This document shows positions 1 to 9,861 of a DNA stretch of 48,183 nucleotides, piece by piece. The translations under genes were made by a program, and so were the position numbers. This DNA comes from Candidatus Dojkabacteria bacterium (GTDB taxonomy: Bacteria > Patescibacteriota > Dojkabacteria > GCA-002793355): positions 574,308 through 622,490 of the forward strand of contig CP129477.1 in NCBI GenBank assembly GCA_030583825.1, read 5' to 3'. Numbering within the stretch: position 1 is the stretch's first letter; each line of letters opens with the position of its first letter. A model generated the notes under the pieces. The model saw only the letters and a list, made by a program, of their open reading frames with translations, did not search any database and was not told where the DNA came from.

Positions 1-2
1 GT

Positions 3-956
3 AAAGATAAGTACGAAACAGCTTTTATTCATACTGAATTTAAAGAAAAAACACAGAAAGCACAAAAATCCGGTAAGTCTTGGAAGCTTGAATATATATG
101 GGATGAGGAGTTAAACCAGGCGGTATTACGGGAATCTTCCGTAATTATGGGAGAAGTAAAGCGAAGTAGCCTTATAGATATTGTAGATTCTCTACGATGG
201 AGTAGGCATTTTGACCGAGCAGTTGGCCATCTGAGAAACAATACTATTGATATTTCCCCACAAGCATTATTAGATCGTGCCGCAAATAGAAAAGGAGTAA
301 CTGCAGCTCAACGAGAAGATTTATATGAATTTGTAAATCTATTTCAGTTATTTACACGTGATCCTGACCAAGGCTCAGTTGCGTTGCAGGAATATTTCTC
401 TTCATACTATGTTGTGAGCTCATTAAAGCTGGAGTCGCGTTTCGAGGGTGAAGGTGACGAACGAAACCAGAAAATAGTTAAAAAAGATGCTAATAACTGG
501 AGGGTTCTCTGCGCACTTGCGATTATGGATGGCATGGATGAGACTCGCGCATTTGCATATTTTGCAATTCCAGGATCAAAAGAAGATGGAGAAGAAAGTT
601 CACAAGACAAGGTTAAAAAGATAGTAACTGCGATGCAACAACGTAAAAATGCTGATCCTTCGGCAGATTTGCTCGAGGTTGTATTTAATGAAAACGCTCG
701 CATTGTAGGAAGAATAATAATGTATCGCTTTATGCAGGAGAGAGCACAGCAACTTGCTTCTCAATCGTTAGTAAATGAACCAAATGCCCCACGCGAGGCA
801 ATAACAAAAAGAGTTTTAGCCGAAGCAGTAATGCTGCAAGTACTCAATCTTGTTCCACAAGATCCAGAAGCAGTTATTATCACCCAAATGCTAGATGAAA
901 CTCTGTACGAGATGATGGACAAGGTCTTTCCTTCACAGCCAACACTGGCGGCGTAG
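3..956 (+). CDS. Unknown protein, 5' end outside window
   Basis: The reading frame is open from base 3, so the visible 317 codons are the C-terminal part of a longer protein. The ATG at 147 is internal: codons from 3 to 146 are uninterrupted and rich in Lys, Glu and Thr like the rest. The protein is charged, mostly predicted helical, and has no signal peptide, membrane segment or catalytic motif I recognise. It ends in a short alanine/proline tail (PSQPTLAA). A strong rRNA promoter starts about 55 bases after its stop, and no terminator is obvious in between. I do not recognise the family and assign no function. Confidence 0.75.
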   Translation, partial: KDKYETAFIHTEFKEKTQKAQKSGKSWKLEYIWDEELNQAVLRESSVIMGEVKRSSLIDIVDSLRWSRHFDRAVGHLRNNTIDISPQALLDRAANRKGVTAAQREDLYEFVNLFQLFTRDPDQGSVALQEYFSSYYVVSSLKLESRFEGEGDERNQKIVKKDANNWRVLCALAIMDGMDETRAFAYFAIPGSKEDGEESSQDKVKKIVTAMQQRKNADPSADLLEVVFNENARIVGRIIMYRFMQERAQQLASQSLVNEPNAPREAITKRVLAEAVMLQVLNLVPQDPEAVIITQMLDETLYEMMDKVFPSQPTLAA

Positions 957-1011
957 TATCCCCGAAGAAAGTACCGAAACTCTAATACAAGGGAAGTTTA
1001 CACAAAAGGCT

Positions 1012-1039
1012 TTGACAGTCAGAATATTTATGCTATAAT
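1012..1039 (+). promoter_or_regulatory. 16S rRNA promoter
   Basis: TTGACA (1012-1017), 16-nt spacer and TATAAT (1034-1039) are both perfect consensus boxes. Transcription should start near 1046, about 445 nt upstream of mature 16S. This is the only strong promoter seen ahead of the 16S gene. Confidence 0.9.
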
Positions 1040-1045
1040 TCTCTT

Positions 1046-1491
1046 GTTCTTACAAAGATACCCCACTTTTCATAAAAGAAAACAGAAAAAGCCGCAATGA
1101 CGTTGTGTTATTGTGTGACTTTGGCGGCAAAAGTTAATGATAATTACTTTTTGCTCCTTCGTATTTTGCTTTTGTAGTTTTCTTGATGTAAAATTCAGGA
1201 ATCTTTACGATTGATAGCTCATTAACAATCATGGTGTGGCGGGAAAACCGCACCAATCCTTTGAACTTATCGGTTTGAATAAAATCGGTAAGTCTAAAAA
1301 TCCTCAGATGAACATATGAGGTAAATGCACATTACTTTTAATTAGTGTGTCATGTTCCCTACAGAATGTGGCAATAAGCTAGTTAAATGGGTATTCTTTC
1401 ATCTCGCAGTTAAACGATGCACAGAAAGATACTATGTTCAACCAATTACGCTAAGTAATAGGACAGTCCAGCTTCATATAGCAAGGGCTCT
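1046..1491 (+). other. Long 16S rRNA leader
   Basis: This 446-nt transcribed leader has no convincing coding sequence. It holds a hairpin near 1090-1130 with GCCGC/GGCGG arms, boxA-like strings (TGCTCCTT near 1150 and GCTCTTTAG at 1487-1495), and the 5' arm of the 16S processing stem (1221-1249). About 240 nt lie between that arm and the mature 5' end, longer than in well-known bacterial operons. The boxA assignments are tentative. Confidence 0.6.
1221..1249 (+). other. 16S processing stem, 5' arm
   Basis: ATTAACAATCATGGTGTGG and the following GCGGG...CC are almost the exact reverse complement of 3066-3095. The two arms bracket the 16S gene and form a roughly 29-bp stem, as expected of an RNase III precursor-processing site. 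Confidence 0.85.
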
Positions 1492-3053
<1,562 letters not shown>

Positions 3054-3065
3054 AGAAAAATAGTC

Positions 3066-3095
3066 GGTTTCTCCCGCCACACCAAGATTGTTAAT
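3066..3095 (+). other. 16S processing stem, 3' arm
   Basis: GGTTTCTCCCGCCACACCAA followed by GATTGTTAAT pairs with the 5' arm at 1221-1249 with very few mismatches. It ends one base before the TTG that could start the following methyltransferase gene, so cleavage here would separate 16S precursor from that mRNA. Confidence 0.85.
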
Positions 3096-4070
3096 TTGAG
3101 CAAACTTTCCAAATTAGGAAATTTTCTCTTTAAAGATAGAGAAATCTTGCTTTATCAAGATTTCTCACATAGAATTCTCAAAATGATCAAAGAACAAATC
3201 AGAACAGGACTTTATTCGTTTAGTCGTGCCTTTTTCAGCTCTTCATTTGGAAAGCAATTGGACACGTTTATGCAAAAAACTCCATTTTTAAAGCGTTTTC
3301 AAACAACAGCTATTGCATTTTTTGATGCAACAACAAAAGTTGAAGGTGAGAAAAAACTCACATTGGCTAATGGAACAGTATTTTTTGTTCCCCGTTCTGG
3401 TTCGTATGCTGCATTAGAGATCGAAACAACAGGCAAATACGAGCCTGAAGAAACAGAATTAATCACCAAAATACTCAAAAAAGGAGATACTTTTGTCGAA
3501 ATTGGAGGCAATATTGGGTACTTTTCTATTGTTTTTTCACCAATTGTTGGATCAGAAGGTAAAATTATCACCATAGAGCCCAGTCCAGCGATGGTTTCAA
3601 TACTCGAAAAAAATAAAGAGGCAAATAATGCTGAAAATATGACGATTGTTCCTGTTGCTATTGGAAAAGAAGAAGGGAAAATCTCGGTTGGAACAGAATC
3701 TTTTCATGATATGGCACGAATTTCTTTCGAAAATGGCACGATTCCTATGAAGCCTTTTGACATGATCTTGGACGAATTACATATTGACCATATTGATGTT
3801 GCTACTCTTGATATAGAAGGCGCAGAAATACTTGCGCTACAAGGCATGGAAAAGGTCTTAAAACAGAAAAAGATTGCAAAGATGATGGTAGAGGTCAATA
3901 AAGGTACACTTGCCGCTTTTGATGCCAAACCTATCCAATTACTTGAAATGCTTTCAGAATACTTCTCATTACGTTTGCTGGAATCTCCAGAACAGGAAGT
4001 TTCAATCGAGAAACTTGCCCAAATGGCGGATAATTTAACGTATGTGAATGTTTGGTGTGTCCGAAAATAA
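3096..4070 (+). CDS. FkbM-family SAM-dependent methyltransferase
   Basis: The family (Methyltransf_21) methylates sugars or other small substrates using S-adenosylmethionine. The SAM-binding loop FVEIGGNIGYFS lies near residues 133-144. The acidic end of strand 2 (ITIEPSP) follows, and the family signature TLDIEGAE lies near 237-244. The first 100 residues are helical and variable. From the TTG at 3096 the protein has 324 residues. An ATG at 3183 (residue 30) is the alternative start, and neither has a clear ribosome site. The gene lies between 16S rRNA and tRNA-Ile, a place normally without protein genes. It is probably read from the 16S promoter, since no promoter of its own is evident. Given the surface proteins nearby, a role in glycan modification is plausible, but this is inference. 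Confidence 0.85.
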   Translation: MSKLSKLGNFLFKDREILLYQDFSHRILKMIKEQIRTGLYSFSRAFFSSSFGKQLDTFMQKTPFLKRFQTTAIAFFDATTKVEGEKKLTLANGTVFFVPRSGSYAALEIETTGKYEPEETELITKILKKGDTFVEIGGNIGYFSIVFSPIVGSEGKIITIEPSPAMVSILEKNKEANNAENMTIVPVAIGKEEGKISVGTESFHDMARISFENGTIPMKPFDMILDELHIDHIDVATLDIEGAEILALQGMEKVLKQKKIAKMMVEVNKGTLAAFDAKPIQLLEMLSEYFSLRLLESPEQEVSIEKLAQMADNLTYVNVWCVRK

Positions 4071-4134
4071 GCACTTTCGCCCGTATTTCCTAAAAATTTC
4101 GCCATATTCTTTTTATCGGCAAGCTCGAAAATAA

Positions 4135-4163
4135 TTGAGAATATATTTCCATTATGGTAAAAT
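4135..4163 (+). promoter_or_regulatory. Promoter of the tRNA-Ile/tRNA-Ala unit
   Basis: TTGAGA (4135-4140), 17-nt spacer and TAAAAT (4158-4163). The predicted start near 4170 is about 11 nt before tRNA-Ile, so the tRNAs can be made independently of the 16S gene. Confidence 0.7.
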
Positions 4164-4180
4164 TCATTTGTACCTTGAGA

Positions 4181-4255
4181 GGGCATGTAGCTCAGTGGTA
4201 GAGCACTGTACTGATAATGCAGTGGTCCGTGGTTCGATCCCACGCATGCCCACCA
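4181..4255 (+). tRNA. trnI: tRNA-Ile (GAT)
   Basis: The acceptor GGGCATG pairs with CATGCCC, and the D-arm, a CTGTA/TGCAG anticodon stem and a GGTTCGATCC T-arm are present. The anticodon loop CTGATAA gives GAT. The CCA end is encoded (4253-4255). It is the first of the two tRNAs usually found in bacterial 16S-23S spacers, here kept although the 23S gene is elsewhere. Confidence 0.97.
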
Positions 4256-4339
4256 GTTATTGTTTTATAGTTATCCTAAAGGAAACAATTGTTGGTGGGC
4301 ATAAGAGACCGCATTATCCATGTCTTACAAGGACAAGCT

Positions 4340-4414
4340 GGGCCCATAGTTCAGTTTGGCTAGAACGTTCGCTTTGCATGCGAAAGGTCGTGGGTTCGAG
4401 TCCCACTGGGTCCA
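4340..4414 (+). tRNA. trnA: tRNA-Ala (TGC)
   Basis: The acceptor GGGCCCA pairs with TGGGTCC (one G-T pair), and the anticodon stem is TTCGC/GCGAA with loop TTTGCAT, giving TGC. The T-arm is GTGGG TTCGAGT CCCAC. No CCA is encoded, unlike the neighbouring tRNA-Ile, so CCA must be added after transcription. Confidence 0.97.
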
Positions 4415-4457
4415 AAAAGGCAAAGATTCTCTGTTCTGAGAACCTTTGCCTTTTTTT
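4415..4457 (+). terminator. Intrinsic terminator after tRNA-Ala
   Basis: GGCAAAG (4419-4425) pairs with CTTTGCC (4444-4450), with an inner TTCTC/GAGAA stem, followed by seven T residues. It starts directly behind tRNA-Ala and should end the 16S/tRNA transcripts well before the 23S gene. Confidence 0.92.
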
Positions 4458-4562
4458 ATTAACTTGAGGGACTCCCTTTTTTTGTTTAAATGGGTGTGTT
4501 ATTTACGGAGCAGGTAAGAGTAAAAAGCACGCAGGTTGTGGCGAATTTATGAGCGTGATAAT

Positions 4563-4597
4563 CAACCGAGTATTTCTTTTTACGAGTAGCAGCGACG
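4563..4597 (-). repeat. Dispersed intergenic repeat, inverted copy
   Basis: Read on the - strand this is CGTCGCTGCTACTCG followed by GAAATACTCGGTT. The + strand at 37370-37408 matches it closely (CGTCGCTTGTAATTCG and GAAATACTCGGTT). Both copies sit just downstream of a surface-protein gene cluster. The rest of 4458-4625 shows no gene. Confidence 0.65.
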
Positions 4598-4625
4598 TTG
4601 TGACCGAGTCCCACCTAAAAATCTT

Positions 4626-5594
4626 TTACAATTTTTTCCTTCTCAACGACGGCTTTCCTTTTTCTGGAACCAAACCTCTTATTTGTGGATAAAAAATTAC
4701 AAACAAAGAGCTTACAAGTAACGAAAGGAGAAATACTGCAGAACTTGGCTCCAGATAAGAGCGTCTATTACCTACAAACTCAAGTGCCCATTTTCTTTGG
4801 CCAAATCGTAATTCTAGTGTTTTACTAACAATTGCCACATTTTTGGGTACTTCATTTGTATTATCGTGAACCACTCGGCCTGTTTCTACATCAGTAATTT
4901 TCAGTCGTACATCTTTAACCGTGTTTTTATTTAAAATTGTTTCTGCAAATTCTTCTGTAGGAATAACAAATGACACAAATCCAAAGAGATTTTCTTGTCT
5001 TTCTTCTGGAGTTGTCGGAAATGTCCCTCGGTGATATACCGGCAGATAGAGAATAACGCCTTCTCTGTTTGAACCAAAAATAGTGAGAGGGGGGACTGCA
5101 GCAATAAGTCCATTATCTCGTGCTGTATTAAGTGCCTGAAGTCTTTCCGGATTTGTTGTGAGGTCATTGCCAACAGTAGATTGTCCTTCTGCGTGGCCAG
5201 AATGGTACTGGATAATGTAATGGTAATCTAAATTGCCGACTGTTTTTAATTGTGAGCGCTCTTCTTCTGTAAGCTCTGAATCTTTTATATATCGCGTCCA
5301 TCCCATTTCAATGGTGTCTCCAAATCTTTCTGAAGTATTAAAAGATTGGTTAAAAGTTTCCCACTCTTGAGGCGTAATTGATACCTGTGAATGAAATAGT
5401 CCACGAAATGCATACATGATATTTGAGTACAGCTCTAATCTGTCGGAAGTATCGTACACAACAGACCACAACTCTTTATCAAAATCTTTTTCAACTTCCC
5501 GCGATACTTGCATAGTAAAAGTCGCTAATCCGAAGATTAACAACCCAGCGAGAAAGATTCTGCTGAAAAGTATTTTATTGATAAAGTCCCCCAT
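4626..5594 (-). CDS. CHASE-domain membrane sensor without output domain
   Basis: CHASE is an extracytoplasmic ligand-sensing domain usually fused to kinases or cyclases. Here a first membrane segment (about residues 8-30) is followed by a CHASE-like region with typical motifs: RGLFHSQ, W..F, a MGWTRYI strand, VGNDLTTNPERLQALNTARD, and the VILYLPVY and GFVSFVI strands. A second membrane segment (about 282-302) and a basic 20-residue tail (SLRRKKL) end the protein. No histidine kinase, GGDEF or cyclase domain is present. I start it at the ATG (5594), giving 322 residues with no overlap. A TTG at 5642 would add 16 residues but overlap the preceding beta-helix gene by 32 nt. It follows that gene after 16 nt and is probably co-transcribed. 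Confidence 0.8.
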   Translation of the reverse strand: MGDFINKILFSRIFLAGLLIFGLATFTMQVSREVEKDFDKELWSVVYDTSDRLELYSNIMYAFRGLFHSQVSITPQEWETFNQSFNTSERFGDTIEMGWTRYIKDSELTEEERSQLKTVGNLDYHYIIQYHSGHAEGQSTVGNDLTTNPERLQALNTARDNGLIAAVPPLTIFGSNREGVILYLPVYHRGTFPTTPEERQENLFGFVSFVIPTEEFAETILNKNTVKDVRLKITDVETGRVVHDNTNEVPKNVAIVSKTLELRFGQRKWALEFVGNRRSYLEPSSAVFLLSLLVSSLFVIFYPQIRGLVPEKGKPSLRRKKL

Positions 5595-5610
5595 TATAGG
5601 TACAAATAAA

Positions 5611-8556
5611 TTATTTAGTATCTTTCTTTTTTCTCTTTGCAATCGTCCCGAAGGTAAATCTCCCGAGTGCTACGCTGCCTCCGAACCCTCCAGCCATAAG
5701 TGTTTCCATAGAAATAGCTTGCTTTGTCTCGACTTCCGAAATATCTGTATAACTATCTACATTTACTACTTCTGCAAGCCTTTCCCATCCGAATTTTTGG
5801 GCAAGAAGATCAGAAACCTCTGATGTCTCCGAAATATTTATTTCAGTGTTTGTGCTGTCATTTTCCGGTTGTGAAGGTGCATTTTGTTCTGGCTGAGTAT
5901 TGTTATTATCTGAACCGGAGTCTTCTGGTGGCTCTGGTTCTTCAATTTGCTCAAGTGAAAGAAGTACTGTTGCAAATGGTGTTTGTATCGAAGATTCGAC
6001 TAATGATGGCTCGTATCCCGAAGTATTTACACTAAATTCAATAGGGTTTATTCCTCCGGCGGTTGCGACGTATGGGCCACCACTCGCGATTGTTGTTACC
6101 AATATCGTCGGACAAAACGATGTATGACCATCAACTCCGGAAACAGGAGCGCAGATAGCTGAGCCTAACGCATCTTTAATAGTTACTGTTACGCCATTAA
6201 TTGCACTGAGGTCTGAAGAATTTTGTACTTTTGCACGGAATGAGTGGTAAATTTCAATGCTTCCTGTACCGTCTTGCACCAAAGATGCAATTCCAAATGT
6301 ACTATTTATCAATTTTGTAACGCCATTGGCATTTGAAATTACGGCGTTTGCGTTTGACGTAAGTACAGACTCAATAAATTCATTGTCTACAGAATTTTCG
6401 TCAAGAACAATTCCTCGGTCATTGTTTTCCAAAGTGATGCTGTCAAAGCTATTGTTTGATGCATTTATTAATGTCATGCCTGCAAATGTGCTTGTAGATG
6501 CTTCGGTATCAATACGTGGGGGATTTGCAATTCCCGGCTTTACCGAAATCCCTGCACCTGCAACGGTGGCTGAGTTATAGGTAAATATATGATTGCTAAC
6601 TGTAAACAAATCTGGGAGAAAATAGTCAACATTCAGGGCAGGAACACCACATTGCGTTGTTAAGTAGTCTACAAGTTCGGAGTCTGAAGAAATAACATTG
6701 TTTGGTGCAACAACAGTTAACTTTAGGCCGTATACATCTACAAGTGCCAGGTTCCAATTATCGGTTGCTGATCCTATTACTGAAGTAATGTCAGTATCAT
6801 CTTCGAATACTGGAAGTACCATACACCCCGGAGCGGCAATAAAAACGGTTGAGTTTGCAGGCATACCTAAAAACTCGGTCTGATCGTAAGTATTGCTATT
6901 ATATTCAAACAGCATATTTGTCATTTTATACGAGTATATTGCTGCTTCGCTTGCATTTTTAATTGTGAGGTTTGAAAAAGAGGAATGACTGACATCTTTT
7001 ATTGAAATACCGTCGGAAACTCCTGCTGCATCAAAAATAACGTTTGCGCTTTCGCCGATTATTGTGACATTTGTAACAGCCCGATCAATAGTAAGAGGGG
7101 CGTAGTTTCCATCTTTTATATGCACAGTATCGTTTGAAGAGAGTGCATGTGTAATAGTGGAACTGAACTGTGAATGGCAAGTTACATAATCCACAACGCA
7201 GTTGTCATCAATAGTATATTCGTTAATTCGTGCAGCGCTATATACGCCGATATCAATTGTACCGTTTACGTCGAGGAAACGGCTCATTGGAGCAAGATGC
7301 CAGTCGTCGTCTGGAGATGCATTTTCGGTCTTAAATAGTGCGTTTCCCGTGACTGTTGTCGCATCTAAAGATGTCCAAAGGCCAGTTGTATCCTGAATAG
7401 GGTATTCAATCTCTGATAATCCATTATATTCGTTTGTAAGCAACACTGTCGTGAATGCAGAATCATATTGAAAGTTAAATCCTGTGCTGTCGGTTGCATT
7501 AGTGATATCGGCACAAAGATTGTAGCTAAATTCAAAATGGACAGTTGCTGGCGTAGTTGCATCCGAAGACTGAAATATTCCTGTGCAGGAAGCGCTCCCT
7601 CCATGCATTAAAAACATGTTATGTTCGGCAACGACGTAAAGATCTACATCTTGGGTTCGAAGGTTCAGTCCCCAAGTACCGGAATTTGCAGGAGAATCTT
7701 TCGAAGGAAAAATAAAGGAGTTATTTGCAATATAAAATTCTCCTTTCTCAGCAGTAAGCATGACTTGGTACGTATTTTGTGTTGTCACATACGATTGGAG
7801 AAGGTTTTCTGTAAAATCAATATCTACTCCTGCATTAAAAATGACCCAATCTCCCCATGTATTGGTGTTGTAATTAATAAAGTCGTTATCGTGAATATCT
7901 ATATTGCTTGGAACCAGTGATGGATCGAAGTAATCTTCTGGGCTTCCTCCTGCTGGTGTGACACTCAAGCAGTTGTTGTTCCAGCGGCACTCAAACGAGT
8001 TGTTTGAAATTGTTCCATTAAATGCTGTTTGAATCTGTACCTTTTGGAGACCGCCATTGTTTGTTACGGAGAATCCATCAACTCCGGTAAATATTAATTG
8101 TGATGGAGAGCTCGGTAAAAAGGTATTATGGGAATATGATACATTTACTTTCCACGATGCGTCGAAAGTAATGTTCTCAAAAGTACAGTGTTGAATCGTT
8201 GTATTACTTCCTATCCAAAGCTGGATCATTGCTTCTGCGGCATCTCCGAAAGTATCGGAACCATTGGCGCATTCCAGTGTTGTATTGTCAGCAAGAGAAA
8301 ACACTGTTGGCTCAACCATGGGGTCAAATATATACGTTTCGGTTAGCTGTATAATGCTGTCTGCGGTAATAGGGTCTGATGCCGCAGCACCGAAGGAATC
8401 ATAATCACATTCTGATGGGCATACGGTATAAACGCCAGAAGCACGAACATTATGAAGCTGATACATATTCAGAGCGAAAAATACGCCTGAAAGTACGAAT
8501 GCGATTGTCAAGAACTTTGCCAATGCATTTTTATGTAAACGGGGCAGTTTACTCAT
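5611..8556 (-). CDS. Secreted or anchored right-handed beta-helix protein
   Basis: The 981-residue protein starts with a basic stretch and a hydrophobic segment (about 14-34), a signal peptide or anchor. The body is full of short Asn/Ile/Thr-rich turns (NNTTL, HNTFLP, ISNNSFEC, NLTIKNAS, NSFDSITLENNDRGIVLDEN) typical of parallel beta-helix repeats found in adhesins and polysaccharide-active proteins. Cys residues appear in spaced pairs, fitting an exported protein. From about 870 an acidic Pro/Asn/Glu linker leads to a C-terminal segment with a weakly hydrophobic glycine-rich stretch (MAGGFGGSVALGRF) and the basic end KRKKKDTK, which may anchor it. I see no catalytic signature. It is probably the first gene of a unit with the CHASE sensor. 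Confidence 0.8.
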   Translation of the reverse strand: MSKLPRLHKNALAKFLTIAFVLSGVFFALNMYQLHNVRASGVYTVCPSECDYDSFGAAASDPITADSIIQLTETYIFDPMVEPTVFSLADNTTLECANGSDTFGDAAEAMIQLWIGSNTTIQHCTFENITFDASWKVNVSYSHNTFLPSSPSQLIFTGVDGFSVTNNGGLQKVQIQTAFNGTISNNSFECRWNNNCLSVTPAGGSPEDYFDPSLVPSNIDIHDNDFINYNTNTWGDWVIFNAGVDIDFTENLLQSYVTTQNTYQVMLTAEKGEFYIANNSFIFPSKDSPANSGTWGLNLRTQDVDLYVVAEHNMFLMHGGSASCTGIFQSSDATTPATVHFEFSYNLCADITNATDSTGFNFQYDSAFTTVLLTNEYNGLSEIEYPIQDTTGLWTSLDATTVTGNALFKTENASPDDDWHLAPMSRFLDVNGTIDIGVYSAARINEYTIDDNCVVDYVTCHSQFSSTITHALSSNDTVHIKDGNYAPLTIDRAVTNVTIIGESANVIFDAAGVSDGISIKDVSHSSFSNLTIKNASEAAIYSYKMTNMLFEYNSNTYDQTEFLGMPANSTVFIAAPGCMVLPVFEDDTDITSVIGSATDNWNLALVDVYGLKLTVVAPNNVISSDSELVDYLTTQCGVPALNVDYFLPDLFTVSNHIFTYNSATVAGAGISVKPGIANPPRIDTEASTSTFAGMTLINASNNSFDSITLENNDRGIVLDENSVDNEFIESVLTSNANAVISNANGVTKLINSTFGIASLVQDGTGSIEIYHSFRAKVQNSSDLSAINGVTVTIKDALGSAICAPVSGVDGHTSFCPTILVTTIASGGPYVATAGGINPIEFSVNTSGYEPSLVESSIQTPFATVLLSLEQIEEPEPPEDSGSDNNNTQPEQNAPSQPENDSTNTEINISETSEVSDLLAQKFGWERLAEVVNVDSYTDISEVETKQAISMETLMAGGFGGSVALGRFTFGTIAKRKKKDTK

Positions 8557-8565
8557 GCTGTGTAT

Positions 8566-8594
8566 AAAATATATGAATTGTTTTTAAAAGTCAA
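8566..8594 (-). promoter_or_regulatory. Promoter of the beta-helix/CHASE unit
   Basis: On the - strand TTGACT (8589-8594), 17-nt spacer and TATTTT (8566-8571). Only nine nt separate the -10 box from the ATG, so the mRNA should have almost no leader. Confidence 0.7.
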
Positions 8595-8833
8595 CAAGTA
8601 AATAGTGAGGAAACCGTAGTAAATCGTTCTTTGGATATGTGTTCAATATTTATGGCACACAATAGTTTCTGTCCTAAAAAAAGCAGAGCAATAAATAAAA
8701 ATATCCAAAATTGCGGAAAGTCTTAATAGCGTATATGTCCCTTTTCTCTGTAAAAATAACTATTACGCCGGAAATACCTACAATACAAAAGAATACACGC
8801 AAACTTTGTGATTAAAACGCAGAAAAACAAACT

Positions 8834-9544
8834 TTATTTCCCGCTGATAATTTTTCGTTCTCGGATTTGTTTAAGAATAGAGAAGTAGAAACCAAAGAAT
8901 TTAAAAACTTTGAATTTCCGGATGATTCCATCAATCAGGAATTCCATATCGTGGAGAAATCCTGTGATTGGATCATATTTTTTCATTTTGAGAATATGGT
9001 TTACTCCTGCGAATTCAACAATAGCAAACTTCAATTTATGCTTTGTGACATATTCATTTAAGTTTGGTTCAAATGACCAACGGCTGTCTTTAAAAAAGTA
9101 GTCGTGATTATTTGCAAGGATTTCCCGGCGGATTAATTGTTCTCCACCCACAACATAGGTCAAACCTACAAATTTTGCCCACCCATAATCTGCTCCGCGC
9201 GCAATTCTAATAACATCATTATCTCCGATACTTTCTACAAAACCAATAAAATGCTTCTGTGTTAACCCGGTTAAGTCTGCGTCCAAAAACAAAATATAGT
9301 CCCCAGATGCGTATTCTACGCCGGTATTCATGGCAAGTGTTTTTCCAAGATTCTTCTCTTTGTGTCGAAGCAATGTGATTCCCTCGATGTTCTGATACAT
9401 TTTCTCAAATTCAGGCTTTGAATGGTCATCAACAAGAATAACTTCTTTAAATTGTGGAATATTTTGAACTGCTGAGATGACAGACTTAATATGTTCCCCT
9501 TCATTGTAAGCGGGGATAACGACAGAAATAGTTGGTTTATTCAT
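8834..9544 (-). CDS. Family 2 glycosyltransferase
   Basis: This 236-residue protein is a compact GT-A enzyme that would transfer a sugar from a nucleotide-sugar donor. The start ISVVIPAYNEGEHI is the classic GT2 N-terminus. VILVDDHS (about 36-42) provides the nucleotide-binding acidic residues, NLGKTLAMNTGVEYASGDY follows, and LDAD (87-90) is the DxD-like metal site. No membrane segment is evident apart from hydrophobic stretches near the C-terminus, so it is likely cytoplasmic or membrane-associated. It is transcribed alone and toward the beta-helix gene. It may glycosylate lipids or the nearby surface proteins, which is inference. The 277-nt spacer downstream shows no gene. Confidence 0.88.
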   Translation of the reverse strand: MNKPTISVVIPAYNEGEHIKSVISAVQNIPQFKEVILVDDHSKPEFEKMYQNIEGITLLRHKEKNLGKTLAMNTGVEYASGDYILFLDADLTGLTQKHFIGFVESIGDNDVIRIARGADYGWAKFVGLTYVVGGEQLIRREILANNHDYFFKDSRWSFEPNLNEYVTKHKLKFAIVEFAGVNHILKMKKYDPITGFLHDMEFLIDGIIRKFKVFKFFGFYFSILKQIRERKIISGK

Positions 9545-9550
9545 GGAAGA

Positions 9551-9579
9551 AGTGTAGCAAAATGCGTATTTTTATACAA
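9551..9579 (-). promoter_or_regulatory. Promoter of the glycosyltransferase gene
   Basis: On the - strand TTGTAT (9574-9579), 17-nt spacer and TACACT (9551-9556), preceded by TGC as an extended -10. The -10 box ends six nt before the ATG, again implying a leaderless mRNA. Confidence 0.55.
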
Positions 9580-9726
9580 TGCGATAAGCAGTCATTGTGA
9601 AAACTGATAAAAGACTTTCTTTATGCTCTTTGTAGGGTAGTTTTTAGAATTGTCACAATCGCATGAATATGATAAAGTTTTTAATAAGAAAAAACGGAGA
9701 GAAAAATGCCCTAAAAAGGCTATATG

Positions 9727-9830
9727 CAATTCCCCAGTGTTTGACATTGGGAATTGTTCTACTTCTGTTTGTTACACAAACGTTCAAATCTAGTGATTTG
9801 AACTTAATACCCGAGTTACTCAGGTATTAA
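9727..9830 (+). promoter_or_regulatory. Hairpin cluster in the leader of the tail-fibre-like gene
   Basis: Three inverted repeats stand in a row: 9727-9756 (CAATTCCCCAGTG/CATTGGGAATTG), 9782-9803 (GTTCAAATC/GATTTGAAC, perfect 9 bp), and 9804-9830 (TTAATACC/GGTATTAA with inner GAGT/ACTC). They abut each other ahead of a purine-rich ribosome site, GGGAGAGAGG (9851-9860). I found no convincing promoter here. The remainder of 9545-9861 holds nothing else I can name. Confidence 0.6.
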
Positions 9831-9861
9831 GCGAAGTACGAATAATACTAGGGAGAGAGGA

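Noticed and set aside
1097-1177. Small 26-codon frame in the 16S leader
   Set aside because: No ribosome site, and it overlaps a GCCGC/GCGGC hairpin in the rRNA leader.
4135-4467. A 110-codon + strand frame
   Set aside because: It runs through both tRNA genes and the terminator.
5595-5642. TTG start extending the CHASE protein upstream
   Set aside because: It overlaps the preceding gene by 32 nt, while an ATG after that gene gives a complete membrane segment.
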